Shown here: positions 9,732 through 19,904 of the stretch, in pieces
Layout: every line of letters starts with the position of its first letter
Numbering within the stretch: the stretch's first letter is position 1
From: Saccopteryx bilineata
Lineage: Eukaryota > Chordata > Mammalia > Chiroptera > Emballonuridae
NCBI RefSeq assembly: GCF_036850765.1
Contig: NC_089491.1
Location: 188,959,520 to 189,023,519, forward strand
DNA: 64,000 bases
Reading direction: 5' to 3'
The notes under the pieces: generated by a model
Database searches by the model: none
Seen by the model: only the letters and a program-made list of their open reading frames with translations
What the model was told of the DNA's origin: nothing
Position numbers and translations under genes: made by a program

Positions 9732-12700
9732 ATGGCAGTAGGGAACCCACAAGTGTCAATAATTATACTAAATGTAAATGGATTAAACTAACCAATAAAA
9801 AGACACAGAGTAGCAGAATGGATTAAAAAAGAAAATCCAACTATATGCTGCCTACAAGAAACACATGTAAGCAACAAGGATAAAAACAAATTCAAAGTGA
9901 AAGGCTGGAAAACAATACTCCAAGCAAACAACACCCAAAAAAAAGCAGGCGTAGCAATACTCATATCTAATAATGCTGACTACAAGACAGAAAAAGTACT
10001 CAGAGACAAAAATGGCCATTTCATAATGATTAAGGGGAAGTTGAATCAAGAAGACATAACAATCCTTAATATATATGCACCAAACCAAGGAGCACCAAAA
10101 TATATAAGACAGCTACTTATTGACCTTAAAACAAAAACTAACAAAAATACAATCATACTTGGAGACCTCAATACACCGCTGACGGCTCTAGATCGGTCAT
10201 CCAAACAGAGAATCAACAAACACATAGTGGCCTTAAACGAAATACTAGAACACCTGGATATGATAGACATCTACAGGACACTTCATCCCAAAGCGACAGA
10301 GTATACATTTTTCTCTAGTGTACATGGAACATTCTCAAGAATTGACCATATGTTGGGCCACAAAGACAATATCAGCAAATTTAGAAAAATTGAAATTGTA
10401 CCAAGCATATTTTCTGATCATAAAGCCTTGAAACTAGAATTCAACTGCAAAAAAGAGGGGGAAAAACCCACAAAAATGTGGAAACTAAACAACATACTTC
10501 TAAAAAATGAATGGGTCAAAGAAGAAATAAGCGCAGAAATCGAAAGATATATACAGACAAATGAAAATGAAAATACGACATATCAGAATCTCTGGGATGC
10601 AGCAAAAGCAGTAATAAGAGGAAAGTTCATATCACTTCAGGCCTATATGAACAAACAAGAGAGAGCCGAAGTAAACCACTTAACTTCACACCTTAAGGAA
10701 CTAGAAAAAGAAGAACAAAGACAACCCAAAACCAGCCGAAGAAAGGAGATAATAAAAATCAGAGCAGAAATAAATGAAATAGAGAACAGAAAAACTATAG
10801 AAAAAATCAATAAAACAAGGAGCTGGTTCTTTGAAAAGATCAACAAAATTGACAAACCCTTGGCAAGACTCACCAAGGAAAAAAGACACAGGACTCAAAT
10901 AAATAAACTCCAAAATGAAAGAGGAGAGATCACCACAGACATCATAGATATACAAAGAATTATTGTAGAATACTATGAAAAATTATATGCCACCAAATAC
11001 AACAATCTAGAAGAAATGGATAAATTCCTAGAACAATACAACCTTCCTAGACTGAGTCATGAAGAAGCAGAAAGCCTAAACAGACCAATCAGCAGGGAGG
11101 AAATAGAAAAAACTATTAAAAATCTCCCCAAAAATAAAAGTCCAGGCCCAGATGGTTATACTAGTGAATTCTATCAAACATTCAAAGAAGACTTGGTTCC
11201 TATTCTACTCAAAGTCTTCCAAAAAATTGAAGAAGAAGCAATACTTCCAAACACATTTTATGAGGCAAACATAACCCTCATACCAAAACCTGGCAAGGAT
11301 GGCACAAAGAAAGAAAACTACAGACCAATATCTCTAATGAATACAGATGCTAAAATACTAAACAAAATACTGGCAAACCGAATACAACAACATATTAAAA
11401 AAATAATACATCATGATCAAGTGGGATTCATCCCAGAATCTCAAGGATGGTTCAACATACGCAAAACGGTTAACGTAATACACCATATCAACAAAACAAA
11501 GAACAAAAACCACATGATCTTATCAATAGACGCAGAAAAGGCTTTTGATAAAATACAACACAATTTTATGTTTAAGACTCTCAACAAAATGGGTATAGAA
11601 GGAAAATATCTCAACATGATAAAGGCCATATATGATAAACCATCAGCCAACATCCTATTAAACGGCATAAAACTGAGGACTTTCTACCTTAAATCAGGAA
11701 CAAGACAGGGTTGTCCACTCTCTCCACTCTTATTCAATGTGGTGCTAGAAGTTCTGGCCAGAGCAATCAGACAAGACAAAGAAATAAAAGGCATCCATAT
11801 CGGAAAAGAAGAAGTAAAGCTATCACTTTTTGCTGATGATATGATCCTATACATCGAGAACCCGAAGGACTCCACAAAAAGATTATTAGAAACAATAAAC
11901 CAATACAGTAAGGTCGCAGGATACAAAATTAACATATAAAAGTCCATAGCCTTTCTATATGCCAACAATGAAATATTAGAAAACGAACTCAAAAAAATAA
12001 TCCCCTTCACGATTGCAACAAAAAAAATAAAATACCTAGGAATAAACATAACAAAGAACGTAAAGGACCTATATAATGAAAATTACAAAGCATTGTTAAG
12101 GGAAATCGAAAAAGATACAATGAGATGGAAAAATATTCCTTGTTCTTGGATAGGAAGAATAAATATAATTAAAATGGCCATATTACCCAAAGCAATATAC
12201 AAATTTAATGCAATTCCCATCAAAATCCCTATGAGATTTTTTAAAGAAATGGAACAAAAAATCATCAGATTTATATGGAACTATAAAAAACCCCGAATAG
12301 CCAAAACAATCCTAAGGAAAAAGAATGAAGCTGGGGGCATTACAATACCTGACTTTAAACTATATTATAGGGCCAGAATAATCAAAACAGCATGGTATTG
12401 GCAAAAAAATAGACACTCAGACCAATGGAACAGAATAGAAAGCCCAGAAATAAAACCACATATATATGGTCAAATAATCTTTGATAAAGGGGCCAACAAC
12501 ACACAATGGAGAAAAGAGAGCCTCTTCAACAAATGGTGTTGGGAAAACTGGAAAGCCACATGCAAAAGAATGAAACTCGACTACAGCCTGTCCCCGTGTA
12601 CTAAAATTAATTCAAAATGGATCAAAGACCTAAATATAAGACCTGAAACAATAAAGTACATAGAAGAAGACATAGGTACTAAAATCATGGACCTGGGTTT

Positions 12701-13557
12701 TAAAGAACATTTTATGAACTTGACTCCAATGGCAAGAGAAGTGAAGGCAAAGATAAATGAATGGGAATACATCAGAATTAAAAGTTTTTGCTCAGCAAGA
12801 GAAACTGATATCAAAATAAACAGACAGCCAACTATATGGGAACTGATATTTTCAAACGACAGCTCAGATAAGGGCCTAATATCCAAAATTTACAAAGAAC
12901 TCATAAAACTCAACAACAAACAAACAAACAATCCAATAAAAAAATGGGAAGAGGATATGAACAGACACTTCTCCCAGGAAGAGATACAAATGGCCAACAG
13001 ATATATGAAGAGATGCTCAGCTTCATTAGTTATTGGAGAAATGCAAATCAAAACTACAATGAGATACCACCTCACTCCTGTTAGATTAGCTATTATCAAC
13101 AAGACGGGTAATAGCAAATGTTGGAGAGGCTGTGGAGAAAAGGGAACCCTCATTCACTGTTGGTGGGACTGTAAAGTAGTACAACCATTATGGAGGAAAG
13201 TATGGTGGTTCCTCAAAAAACTGCAAATAGAACTACCTTATGACCCAGCAATCCCTCTACTGGGTATATACCCCAAAACCTCAGAAACATTGATACGTGA
13301 AGACACATGTAGCCCCATGTTCATTGCAGCACTGTTCACAGTGGCCAAGACATGGAAACAACCAAAAAGCCCTTCAATAGAAGACTGGATAAAGAAGATG
13401 TGGCACATATACACTATGGAATACTATTCAGCCATAAGAAATGATGACATCAGATCATTTACAGCAAAATGGGGGATCTTGATAACATTTAAGGAGTGAA
13501 ATAAGTAAATCAGAAAAAAACAAGAACTACATGATTCCATACATTGGTGGAACATAA
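9732..13557 (+). pseudogene. LINE-1 ORF2 (endonuclease / reverse transcriptase), two stops and a frameshift
   Basis: ORF2p nicks target DNA and copies L1 RNA. The frame from the ATG at 9732 stays in register to 13499. It has a TAA at 9789-9791 (a Ser codon in the sister copy) and a TAA at 11937-11939 (a Gln codon in the sister copy). A one-base loss near 13470 changes the last residues; the original stop is at about 13555-13557. Endonuclease motifs LQETH (about 9855), GDLNTPL (about 10160) and [10 protein letters not shown] (about 10417) are present. Reverse transcriptase motifs [13 protein letters not shown] (about 11525) and FADDM (about 11828) are present. The C-terminal Cys/His knuckle C-x3-C-x9-H-C-x3-C is at about 13119-13171. 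Confidence 0.9.
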
Positions 13558-13821
13558 AAATGAGACTAAGAGACATGGACAAGAGTGTGGTGGTTACCAA
13601 GGGTGGGGGGGAGGGAGGACATGGGAGGGAGGGAGGGAGAGAGTTAGGGGGAGGGGGAGGGGCACAGAGAACTAGATAGAGGGTGACGGAGGACAATCTG
13701 ACTTTGGGCGAGGGGTTTGCAACATAATTTGATGACAAAATAACCTAGACATGTTTTCTTTGAATATATGTACCCTGATTTATTAATGTCATCCCATTAC
13801 CATTAATAAAAATTTATTAAA
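13558..13821 (+). other. LINE-1 3' UTR with G-rich tract and poly(A) signal
   Basis: It contains a G-run tract (about 13600-13665) able to form a G-quadruplex, then AATAAA at about 13805 and a short A tail. The 3' UTRs of the other two L1s (36290-36345 and 39770-39800) have the same arrangement. Confidence 0.8.
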
Positions 13822-13949
13822 AAAAAATTATTGTTAAGTTAGGTATAATAATAGTACTGTGGTTATGTTAGCTTTATAACCTGAAATATTCACACATAGA
13901 AATTAAGTCTGGAATTTCTTTCAAAATAACATTGAGGGGAAGAGGGTGA

Positions 13950-14065
13950 AAAATGTAGATGAATTAAGACTGGTCATGGGTAAATTCTGGGAGCTAAATG
14001 ATGGGAATTTAAGATTATATTGTATTTTCCTACCCACTTTTTGATGTTTGAAATATTCCACAATA
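13950..14065 (+). repeat. Old LINE-1 3' end relic
   Basis: 'ctaaatgatgggaatttaag' and 'gatgtttgaaatattccaca' followed by ATAAAAAG resemble the last 100 bp of older mammalian L1 3' UTRs. Confidence 0.45.
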
Positions 14066-14080
14066 AAAAGTTTAAAGAGA

Positions 14081-14460
14081 GGCCCTGGCCGGTTGGCTCG
14101 GCGGTGGAGCGTTGGCCTGGTGTGCGGGGGACCCGGGTTCGATTCCCAGCCAGGGCACATAGGAGAAGCGCCCATTTGCTTCTCCAACCCCCCCCTCCCT
14201 CCTTCCTCTCTGTCTCTCTCTTCCCCTCCCGCAGCCAGGGCTCCATTGGAGCAAGGATGGCCCGGGCGCTGGGGATGGCTCCTTGGCCGCTGCCCGGGGC
14301 GCTAGAGTGGCTCTGGTCGAGGCAGAGCGACGCCCCGGAGGGGCAGAGCATCGCCTCTGGTGGGCGTGCCAGGTGGATCCCGGTCGGGCGCATGCGGGAG
14401 TCTGTCTGACTGTCTCTCCCCGTTTCCAGCTTCAGAGAAATACAAAAAAAATAAAAAAAT
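14081..14460 (+). mobile_element. tRNA-derived SINE, type C
   Basis: The head ctggccggttggctcggcgg has a clear B box, followed by a CT-rich link, the palindromic 'ctccattggagc' and a CpG-rich 3' domain. A 15-bp target-site duplication AAAAGTTTAAAGAGA lies at 14066-14080 and 14461-14475. It carries one copy of the 'cagagcatcgcc..ctggtgggc' unit. Confidence 0.92.
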
Positions 14461-14475
14461 AAAAGTTTAAAGAGA

Positions 14476-15158
14476 ACATGCCGCTTTGTGTACCTTTTCA
14501 GTTCCCCGTGTCTTCTCTTCAATTTTCATAATTACAGTGCGTGTGTGTGAGCCATGGTGAGAACAGAGCAAGGCTGTGACTGCCCTCGCACACTCCATCT
14601 CTCACTGTCTCGTGCACCAGGCAAGACCTTAGTGGTATAAAGGTCAGCAGTATCTCCCCTGTGGCTAATAGTATTTCTTTGGTAATAACATCTATGGTAA
14701 TTCTAATGATGATAATTTTATCTAAAGTATCACAAGTATATTCAATATTCTGTGAAATACCATTAATTTTTAGCATTAATACTATTAATGCTAAAAGTTA
14801 AACACTTAAACCCCAATGTAATTTTATTTTCAAATTGAAGGTCTATGTGTTCACTTAAATAACTAGGTTTAGGACATCAAAGAGTATATCATTATAAAAC
14901 ATTAAGACTCTGAGTCCATAGGACACCTTAAAGAAAGAAAAATGGGGGAAACCTGGCTGTACAAAAACTTTTTGTAAGGTTTTTGGAAAATATTACATTT
15001 TTTCAGTCCTCTTGTCCCCAATGATGTTATAAATGATTGAAGCAAAGATTTTTCATGGAGGCTAAAATCTTTTTGAAAGGTTCTTGGGCAACAGAACATA
15101 ACCAAGGTCTCAAATTATTACTTCACAGATTCCTAATTACAGAAGGGTAACTACATTT
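14476..15158. other. Non-coding interval, nothing recognised
   Basis: AT-rich, with only short open frames. The direct motif 'cattaat...agcattaatacta' near 14760-14800 is low-complexity. Confidence 0.4.
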
Positions 15159-15439
15159 CTTTTTTTTAGCAAGACAGACAGACAGAAAGTGGGGGAGATG
15201 AGAAGCATCAGCTGGTAGTTGTGTCACTTTAGTTGTTCACTAATTGCTTCTTATATGGGGGAAGGGGACTCCAGCCGAGCCAGTGACCCTTTGCTTAAGC
15301 CAGCGACCCTGGGATCACGTCGATGATCCCGTGGTTAAGCTGGTGAACCTGTGCCCAAACCAGCAACCTTGGGGTTTTGAACCTGGGACTTCAGGGTTCC
15401 AGGTCAATGCTCTATCCACTGCACCACCATCAGTCAGGC
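15159..15439 (-). mobile_element. Old tRNA-derived SINE, type A-like
   Basis: The minus strand gives a diverged head (gcctgactgatggtggtgca), 'agcattgacctggaaccctg' and the type A middle with repeated 'agcttaaccacggg'-like steps, ending in a T tract on the plus strand. No clean target-site duplication. Confidence 0.7.
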
Positions 15440-15479
15440 AGGAAACTGTAATTTTATAATGGAGACCTGGAGGCCACTG

Positions 15480-15720
15480 CCACTACCTGTACTTAGTAAC
15501 AATAAATGGGACACACCCATGACTCCTGATGTGATGCAGTAAGAAGTCCATGTCACCACCATTGTAAACTTTTAGCCAAAAATATGTATCCTGAATCTAC
15601 TCAGGAGGAAGTTAGACAAGATGTTGATAATCGGTGATTCTAAATGAAGGTTATTTTGGGTGTTCTTTGTATTGTTCTTTCAGTTTTTCTGTTTGAAATT
15701 TTTCAAAACAAAGAGTTGGT
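15480..15720 (+). repeat. Old LINE-1 3' UTR relic
   Basis: 'ctcctgatgtgatgcagtaa', 'tcctgaatctactcaggagg' and 'tttgaaatttttcaaaacaa' follow the order seen in old mammalian L1 3' ends. Internal deletions are evident. Confidence 0.45.
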
Positions 15721-15890
15721 GAAAATATAATGTTTATGTTTTACATGATTTCTGTGTAATACAGAAAAAAGAAGGGGTGGGTTAAGTCTTGTGTTAACAT
15801 CAATCCAACTCTCCAAAAGTAAGCAAGCTTCACCGAAGTTAAAGTGGAATTTCTACCTGGTCCTTCAATGACCCAAAGCCATATCCTCTA
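15690..15890 (+). repeat. Diverged direct repeat, copy 1
   Basis: About 200 bp paired with 17560-17755. Shared blocks include 'tttatgttttacatgatttc', 'aacatcaatccaactctccaaaag' in diverged form, and 'gtggaatttctacctgg' against 'gcagaaatccacctggc'. Confidence 0.6.
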
Positions 15891-16196
15891 TGTGACCTCT
15901 ATTTCATCAGAGATGAACATAGCATTTCCTGTCTCCATGTGGTCAAGATACTAAAAGAGAGTACAACTAACAAAGCATGTCTACTGGTTCCAGAAATAAA
16001 TTCACGATCTGAAAGCAAGTTCTAAATTTTCAACACTTAATATTTTTATCTTTAAAAGAAAAATACATTTTAAAGACCCTTCTATATTTTTTCAATTAGG
16101 AAAAACCCTGCTGAAATTATATTACAAAAAAACACACAAAAACTAGCAGTTGTTCTCATTCTTTAATATGATTTTAAGGACCTAAAAACAAAAAAT

Positions 16197-16380
16197 TGCC
16201 TAATCTGTGGTGACAGTGGATAAGCATCAACCTGGAACGCTGAGGTTGCCAGTTCGAAACCCTGGGCTTGCCTGGTCAACGCACATATGGGAGTTGATGC
16301 TTCCTGCTCCTCTGCCCCTCCCCTCCACTCTCCCCTCTCTAAAATGAATTTAAAAGTAAAATAAAAAAGATAAATAAAAA
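16197..16380 (+). mobile_element. tRNA-derived SINE, type B (old)
   Basis: A diverged head, then 'gaggttgccagttcgaaacc', 'gggcttgcctggtcaa' and 'gggagttgatgcttcctgct', the core of type B, followed by an AAAATGAAT tail. Confidence 0.85.
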
Positions 16381-16535
16381 GTGCAAAAATTCTTAACTAA
16401 GCATTGTTGTATGAGAAGGAACCTGGATTGCAATTTTGAAGTCGTGAGCTAAACACATCCAAGAAGGGTCATGGCATTTTTTGGTTTTGCTTTATTAAAA
16501 GCGCAAGTCAAAATTTATACTTATATTTCATGTTT

Positions 16536-16878
16536 GGGCCCTGACCGGTTGGCTCAGTGGTACAGCATCAGCCTGGTATGTGGAAGTCCCAGGTTTGATT
16601 CCTGGTCAGGGCACACAGAAGCAACCATCTGCTTCTCCACCCCTCCCCTTCCTTTCTTTCTCTCTCTTCCCCTCCTACTGCCATGGCTTGAATGGTTTGA
16701 GCCCATGAGGCGCTGAGGATGGCTCTGTGGCCTCACTTCAAGTGCTAAAATAGCTCAGTTGACACACAATGGAGCAATGGCTCCAGATGGGTATTGCCCC
16801 ATAGGGGACTTGCTAGGTGGATCCTGGTTGGGGTGCATGCAGGAGTTGGTCTCTCTGCCTCTTACTTAATAATAATAA
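16536..16878 (+). mobile_element. tRNA-derived SINE, type C-like, old subfamily
   Basis: The head 'gccctgaccggttggctcag' and B box 'aggtttgattcctgg' are followed by a CpG-poor version of the type C 3' domain. It lacks the GC-rich repeats of younger copies and ends in a TAA-type tail. Confidence 0.8.
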
Positions 16879-17559
16879 TGGCTTCATACTTTTGAAAATT
16901 TTTTTTTAACCAATTATAGATTCTAGTGGAAGATTATACATACACAAGGTCTTTCCACTTTTCAAAGCAATCTACTTGTTCAGATCATCTTTCACATTCT
17001 GATTGCACTCAAAGGAAAAACAAAAGGCAGGAACACTGGACCATACTTATGTGTGATCCTGGAAGAGGCAACACTTGCTGCAAAGGGCAAAACTAATAAA
17101 AAGACAATATGCTATCATCAACATTTTGTGCAAAAAGCAAAATGAACAGCTGTGTTCAGTGGAAGAGCCACACGGTGTGCCAAATAGTGTCAAATTTTTT
17201 GCCACATCCAAACACTTCCAGAAAATAAAACCTACAAGTTCTTTCATTTTCATATAGAATAAAAGACTTAATAATTAGGTTACACCCTCATGATGTTATG
17301 TTTCTATCTCTTTTATTGTGAATTTTACCATCTTTGTGTAAATAAAATGAATTTTAATTGGCTATCAATCTATAAAGTTCCTCTTCGATCCAAAGATTAG
17401 TATCACAAGCAAAACAGAGACAAGGAAAATACTAATTATTCAATAAAATCATAGAATCTAAAAGGAAAAAAAAACAAAAACGCCTAATTGAAGAGTTTGG
17501 CACCTAGGCAAGGAACTAGGCTTGCAACCGACTCAAATGAATCTAAATGATTCTCCAAA
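16879..17559. other. Non-coding interval, nothing recognised
   Basis: Open frames of about 60 codons on both strands near 17047-17257 have no splice borders and no recognisable domain. Confidence 0.4.
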
Positions 17560-17755
17560 CTCCTATAAATTTTTTCCAAATAAAAAGCTGGTAAAACTAT
17601 AATACGGTTTATGTTTTGCAAGATTTCTATGTAATGTGAAGAACAAATTCAAAGAGTAATTAATTTAAGTCAAGTTAAAATCAATCCCTCCCCAAAAGTC
17701 TTGCCCAAGTCAAAGCAGAAATCCACCTGGCTCCCTAATGCCCAATGCCCAGAAC
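17560..17755 (+). repeat. Diverged direct repeat, copy 2
   Basis: The partner of 15690-15890, in the same orientation about 1.87 kb away. It extends past the old L1 tail into otherwise unplaced sequence. Confidence 0.6.
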
Positions 17756-17856
17756 AAACATACTAGCAGACATTAAGAAACATTGCACTTTTCAGCACTG
17801 GTGCCCCAGAATTAACTGGCAACATCAAGGCAAAAAGCAAGCAAATATACAAATCA

Positions 17857-18012
17857 ACGGTTCTCAATCCTGGAGAGCTTTTCAAAAATACAGTTCCTGG
17901 GACTTACTCCAGAGCAGTTCTATGGGAATTTCTGAGACCTCAGACCATGACACCAACACGTCTTCACCACACTGCTGAGTGATTTTACGTGCATCTAGGG
18001 TTGAGGACCACT
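17857..18012 (+). repeat. MER5A-like hAT-Charlie element
   Basis: It starts CGGTTCTCAATCCTGG and ends AGGGTTGAGGACCACTG, imperfect inverted ends of a MER5-type miniature element, with an inner 'gagcttttcaaaaatac'. Confidence 0.75.
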
Positions 18013-18351
18013 GCTAAGAGCATGAAGAGGGGGAAGAGAAAAAGGAGAGGAAGCAAAAAGACCTTCAGAAAGTAAAGGCTAATCATGATCACTAATTTGT
18101 ATTTAAATGCATCAGCTTTTCCATTCAAACTATGTCATTAATTTCACAGTACCCTCTACTGGTCAGGAAGGATATCTATTATTCTTAGAACTTGGGACAA
18201 GACATCTCCAACTTGATTAAAGTATGTCTGGAAACAATAAGTGAACCTTCATTATTTCTATATTGTCTCATAATTTAAGTACAAAATGGGTTGGCAAAAA
18301 TGACTTTAAACTTAATCTCAATAGTCAAACAATTAAAATTGTCATTTGGTT

Positions 18352-18742
18352 TATCTCAAGGTTTTATCAACTCTGACACTATTGACTTTTTTTTTTTTTA
18401 ACTATTGACATTTTGAATCAAAATGATTCTTGGTTGCTGAAAGCAAACCCTGGATATAGACAGTTATACAATATTTGGTAGTAACTCTTGGACACAGAAG
18501 GCTACTGTTTCAATATGAATTAGGAGTATTTTACATCATCTTCCTTTACTACTTTCTTTACATGACCTTAAGTCCACATCCTATATGCTGTCAGATATTT
18601 AGCAACATCCTTGGCTCATACTCATTATATGCCAGCAGTGGTCCCCCTAAAAATGTGACAACCAAAAATATCCTCTAAACATTGTCAAATGTCCCCAGCC
18701 CTTAGAGGACAGGTGCAATAGTGTTCAGTTGAAAAACCAGTG
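18352..18742 (-). repeat. MER20-like hAT-Charlie element with internal insertion
   Basis: The plus strand starts 'ctgacactattgac' and later reads 'ttagcaacatccttggctc', 'gtgacaaccaaaaatatcct', 'caaatgtcccca' and '...aaaccagtg', i.e. MER20 in reverse. About 150 bp of extra AT-rich sequence lies in its first half. Confidence 0.65.
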
Positions 18743-18799
18743 ACTCATTTAATCAAGATGATTCTGGGTACCAAAAGCACAGGACTAGGAGGTTGGTAA

Positions 18800-19005
18800 C
18801 ATCTCGCTGTGGTTCTGATTTGCATTTCCCTGTGAATAGTGATACTGAACATCTTTTCCTATATTTGTTGGTCATATGTATGTCTTCCTCAAAAAATGTC
18901 TATTCAGAACCTCTGCCCATTTTCTAATTGGGTAATTTTTTTGTTGAGTTGTATGAGTTATTCATGTACTTCTGATATTAACCCTTTATCAAAAATATAT
19001 TTAAA
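18800..19005 (-). repeat. Old LINE-1 ORF2 3' fragment
   Basis: The plus strand shows the antisense of the ORF2 C-terminal region: 'gatttgcatttccctgtgaa', 'gaacatcttttcctatattt', 'ttgttgagttgtatgagtta', 'ttaaccctttatca'. Confidence 0.8.
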
Positions 19006-19199
19006 AAATGGTAATTAAGATGTTTTAAAATTAGTGCAAGATGACCAAGTAAATCTAAAAATCATCAATTTTTATACACCATGTTCATAAAGAATATCTC
19101 ATAAGAAAAAATTATAGGGAAGATTTATTTTTAATTAAATTATAATGTAATTTGTTCATGAACATGTAGTATGTGTATACAGGAGTGTTGAAATCTGCT

Positions 19200-19836
19200 T
19201 TTAATTTAAACGTCTTATAGGATATATATCTATGTAGTACAACACTTTGACATCTGCTGGTTGCTTTTATTTTTCACTTTAAAGATAGGACTAAAATCAA
19301 AACAACTGAATTTGCACTTTTCAACACGAAAGAATGAAAGAATAGCGTCAATAAAGCAGCTATTATTCTCATGAGCACTGATGAACTATACTGAAACAAG
19401 GAAAACTAAAAATACCTGACTACTTAATCTGAGGTGCTGCCACTGAACTCAGCTACGGATGCTGACTCTGAAAGAGGCCCCTCGGAAGACTGCAGATGCA
19501 AAGGCCGAAGATGGTATTCGAAATCCTATTTACAGAATACCTAGAAAACAGGCTAAACTGGAACCTGCTGTCAGTTTTTAATAGCCATTAGCACACTTTT
19601 TTAAAGATATAGAAGACTACTGTTTTCATACAAATCAGCAGTTTTAAAATCATCTCTAGTGCTTTCAACTGTCACATGGCCATAAACCAAAGACCCAAAT
19701 AATTTCAAATGATCAGATACTATTTAGGCAACAATTCTTATGTGTCAGTACTTTTAATGTTGTGTACATAAAATTATAGTAAAAAGACAGCTATAGACAA
19801 GACATAGCCCCTCATTTCCATGATCAGCACACTGCA
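19200..19836 (-). other. POMP 3' UTR candidate region with poly(A) signals
   Basis: Downstream of the stop on the minus strand there is an ATTAAA at 19753-19758, about 80 nt past the stop, and an AATAAA at 19266-19271, about 570 nt past it. No recognisable repeat lies between them. Which signal is used cannot be decided from sequence alone. Confidence 0.45.
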
Positions 19837-19904
19837 TCACATTAAACCGAGTTTATATTCCACCATCAAGTGCGGTTCTCCCATTTGTTCACTTTGTGAT
19901 GGGT
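19837..19904 (-). CDS. POMP: POMP exon 6, coding part with stop
   Basis: 68 coding nt. The acceptor is GTTTATTTTCAG. It encodes (D)[21 protein letters not shown] and then TGA at 19837-19839. The final residue is M; human POMP ends in L as I remember it. Confidence 0.95.

Larger units (their letters stand above)
6066..13821 (+). mobile_element. Near full-length LINE-1 (first copy)
   Basis: A 7.76-kb L1 with 5' UTR, ORF1, ORF2, 3' UTR and short A tail. It is flanked by a 12-bp target-site duplication AAAAAATTATTG at 6054-6065 and 13822-13833. The 5' tip (CACGGAAATGGCGCC) matches the tip of the other full-length copy at 28417, so it is not 5'-truncated. ORF1 is open. ORF2 has two in-frame stops and a late frameshift, so the copy cannot move by itself. 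Confidence 0.95.

Noticed and set aside
8407..13153. Many minus-strand frames with hydrophobic residues across the L1s
   Set aside because: They are antisense shadows of ORF1 and ORF2; A-rich L1 sense strands give Phe/Ile/Leu-rich antisense frames.
1..19000. Exons of the usual neighbour SLC46A3
   Set aside because: Searched by eye for its transporter segments downstream of POMP; none seen. The gene may lie outside the window.
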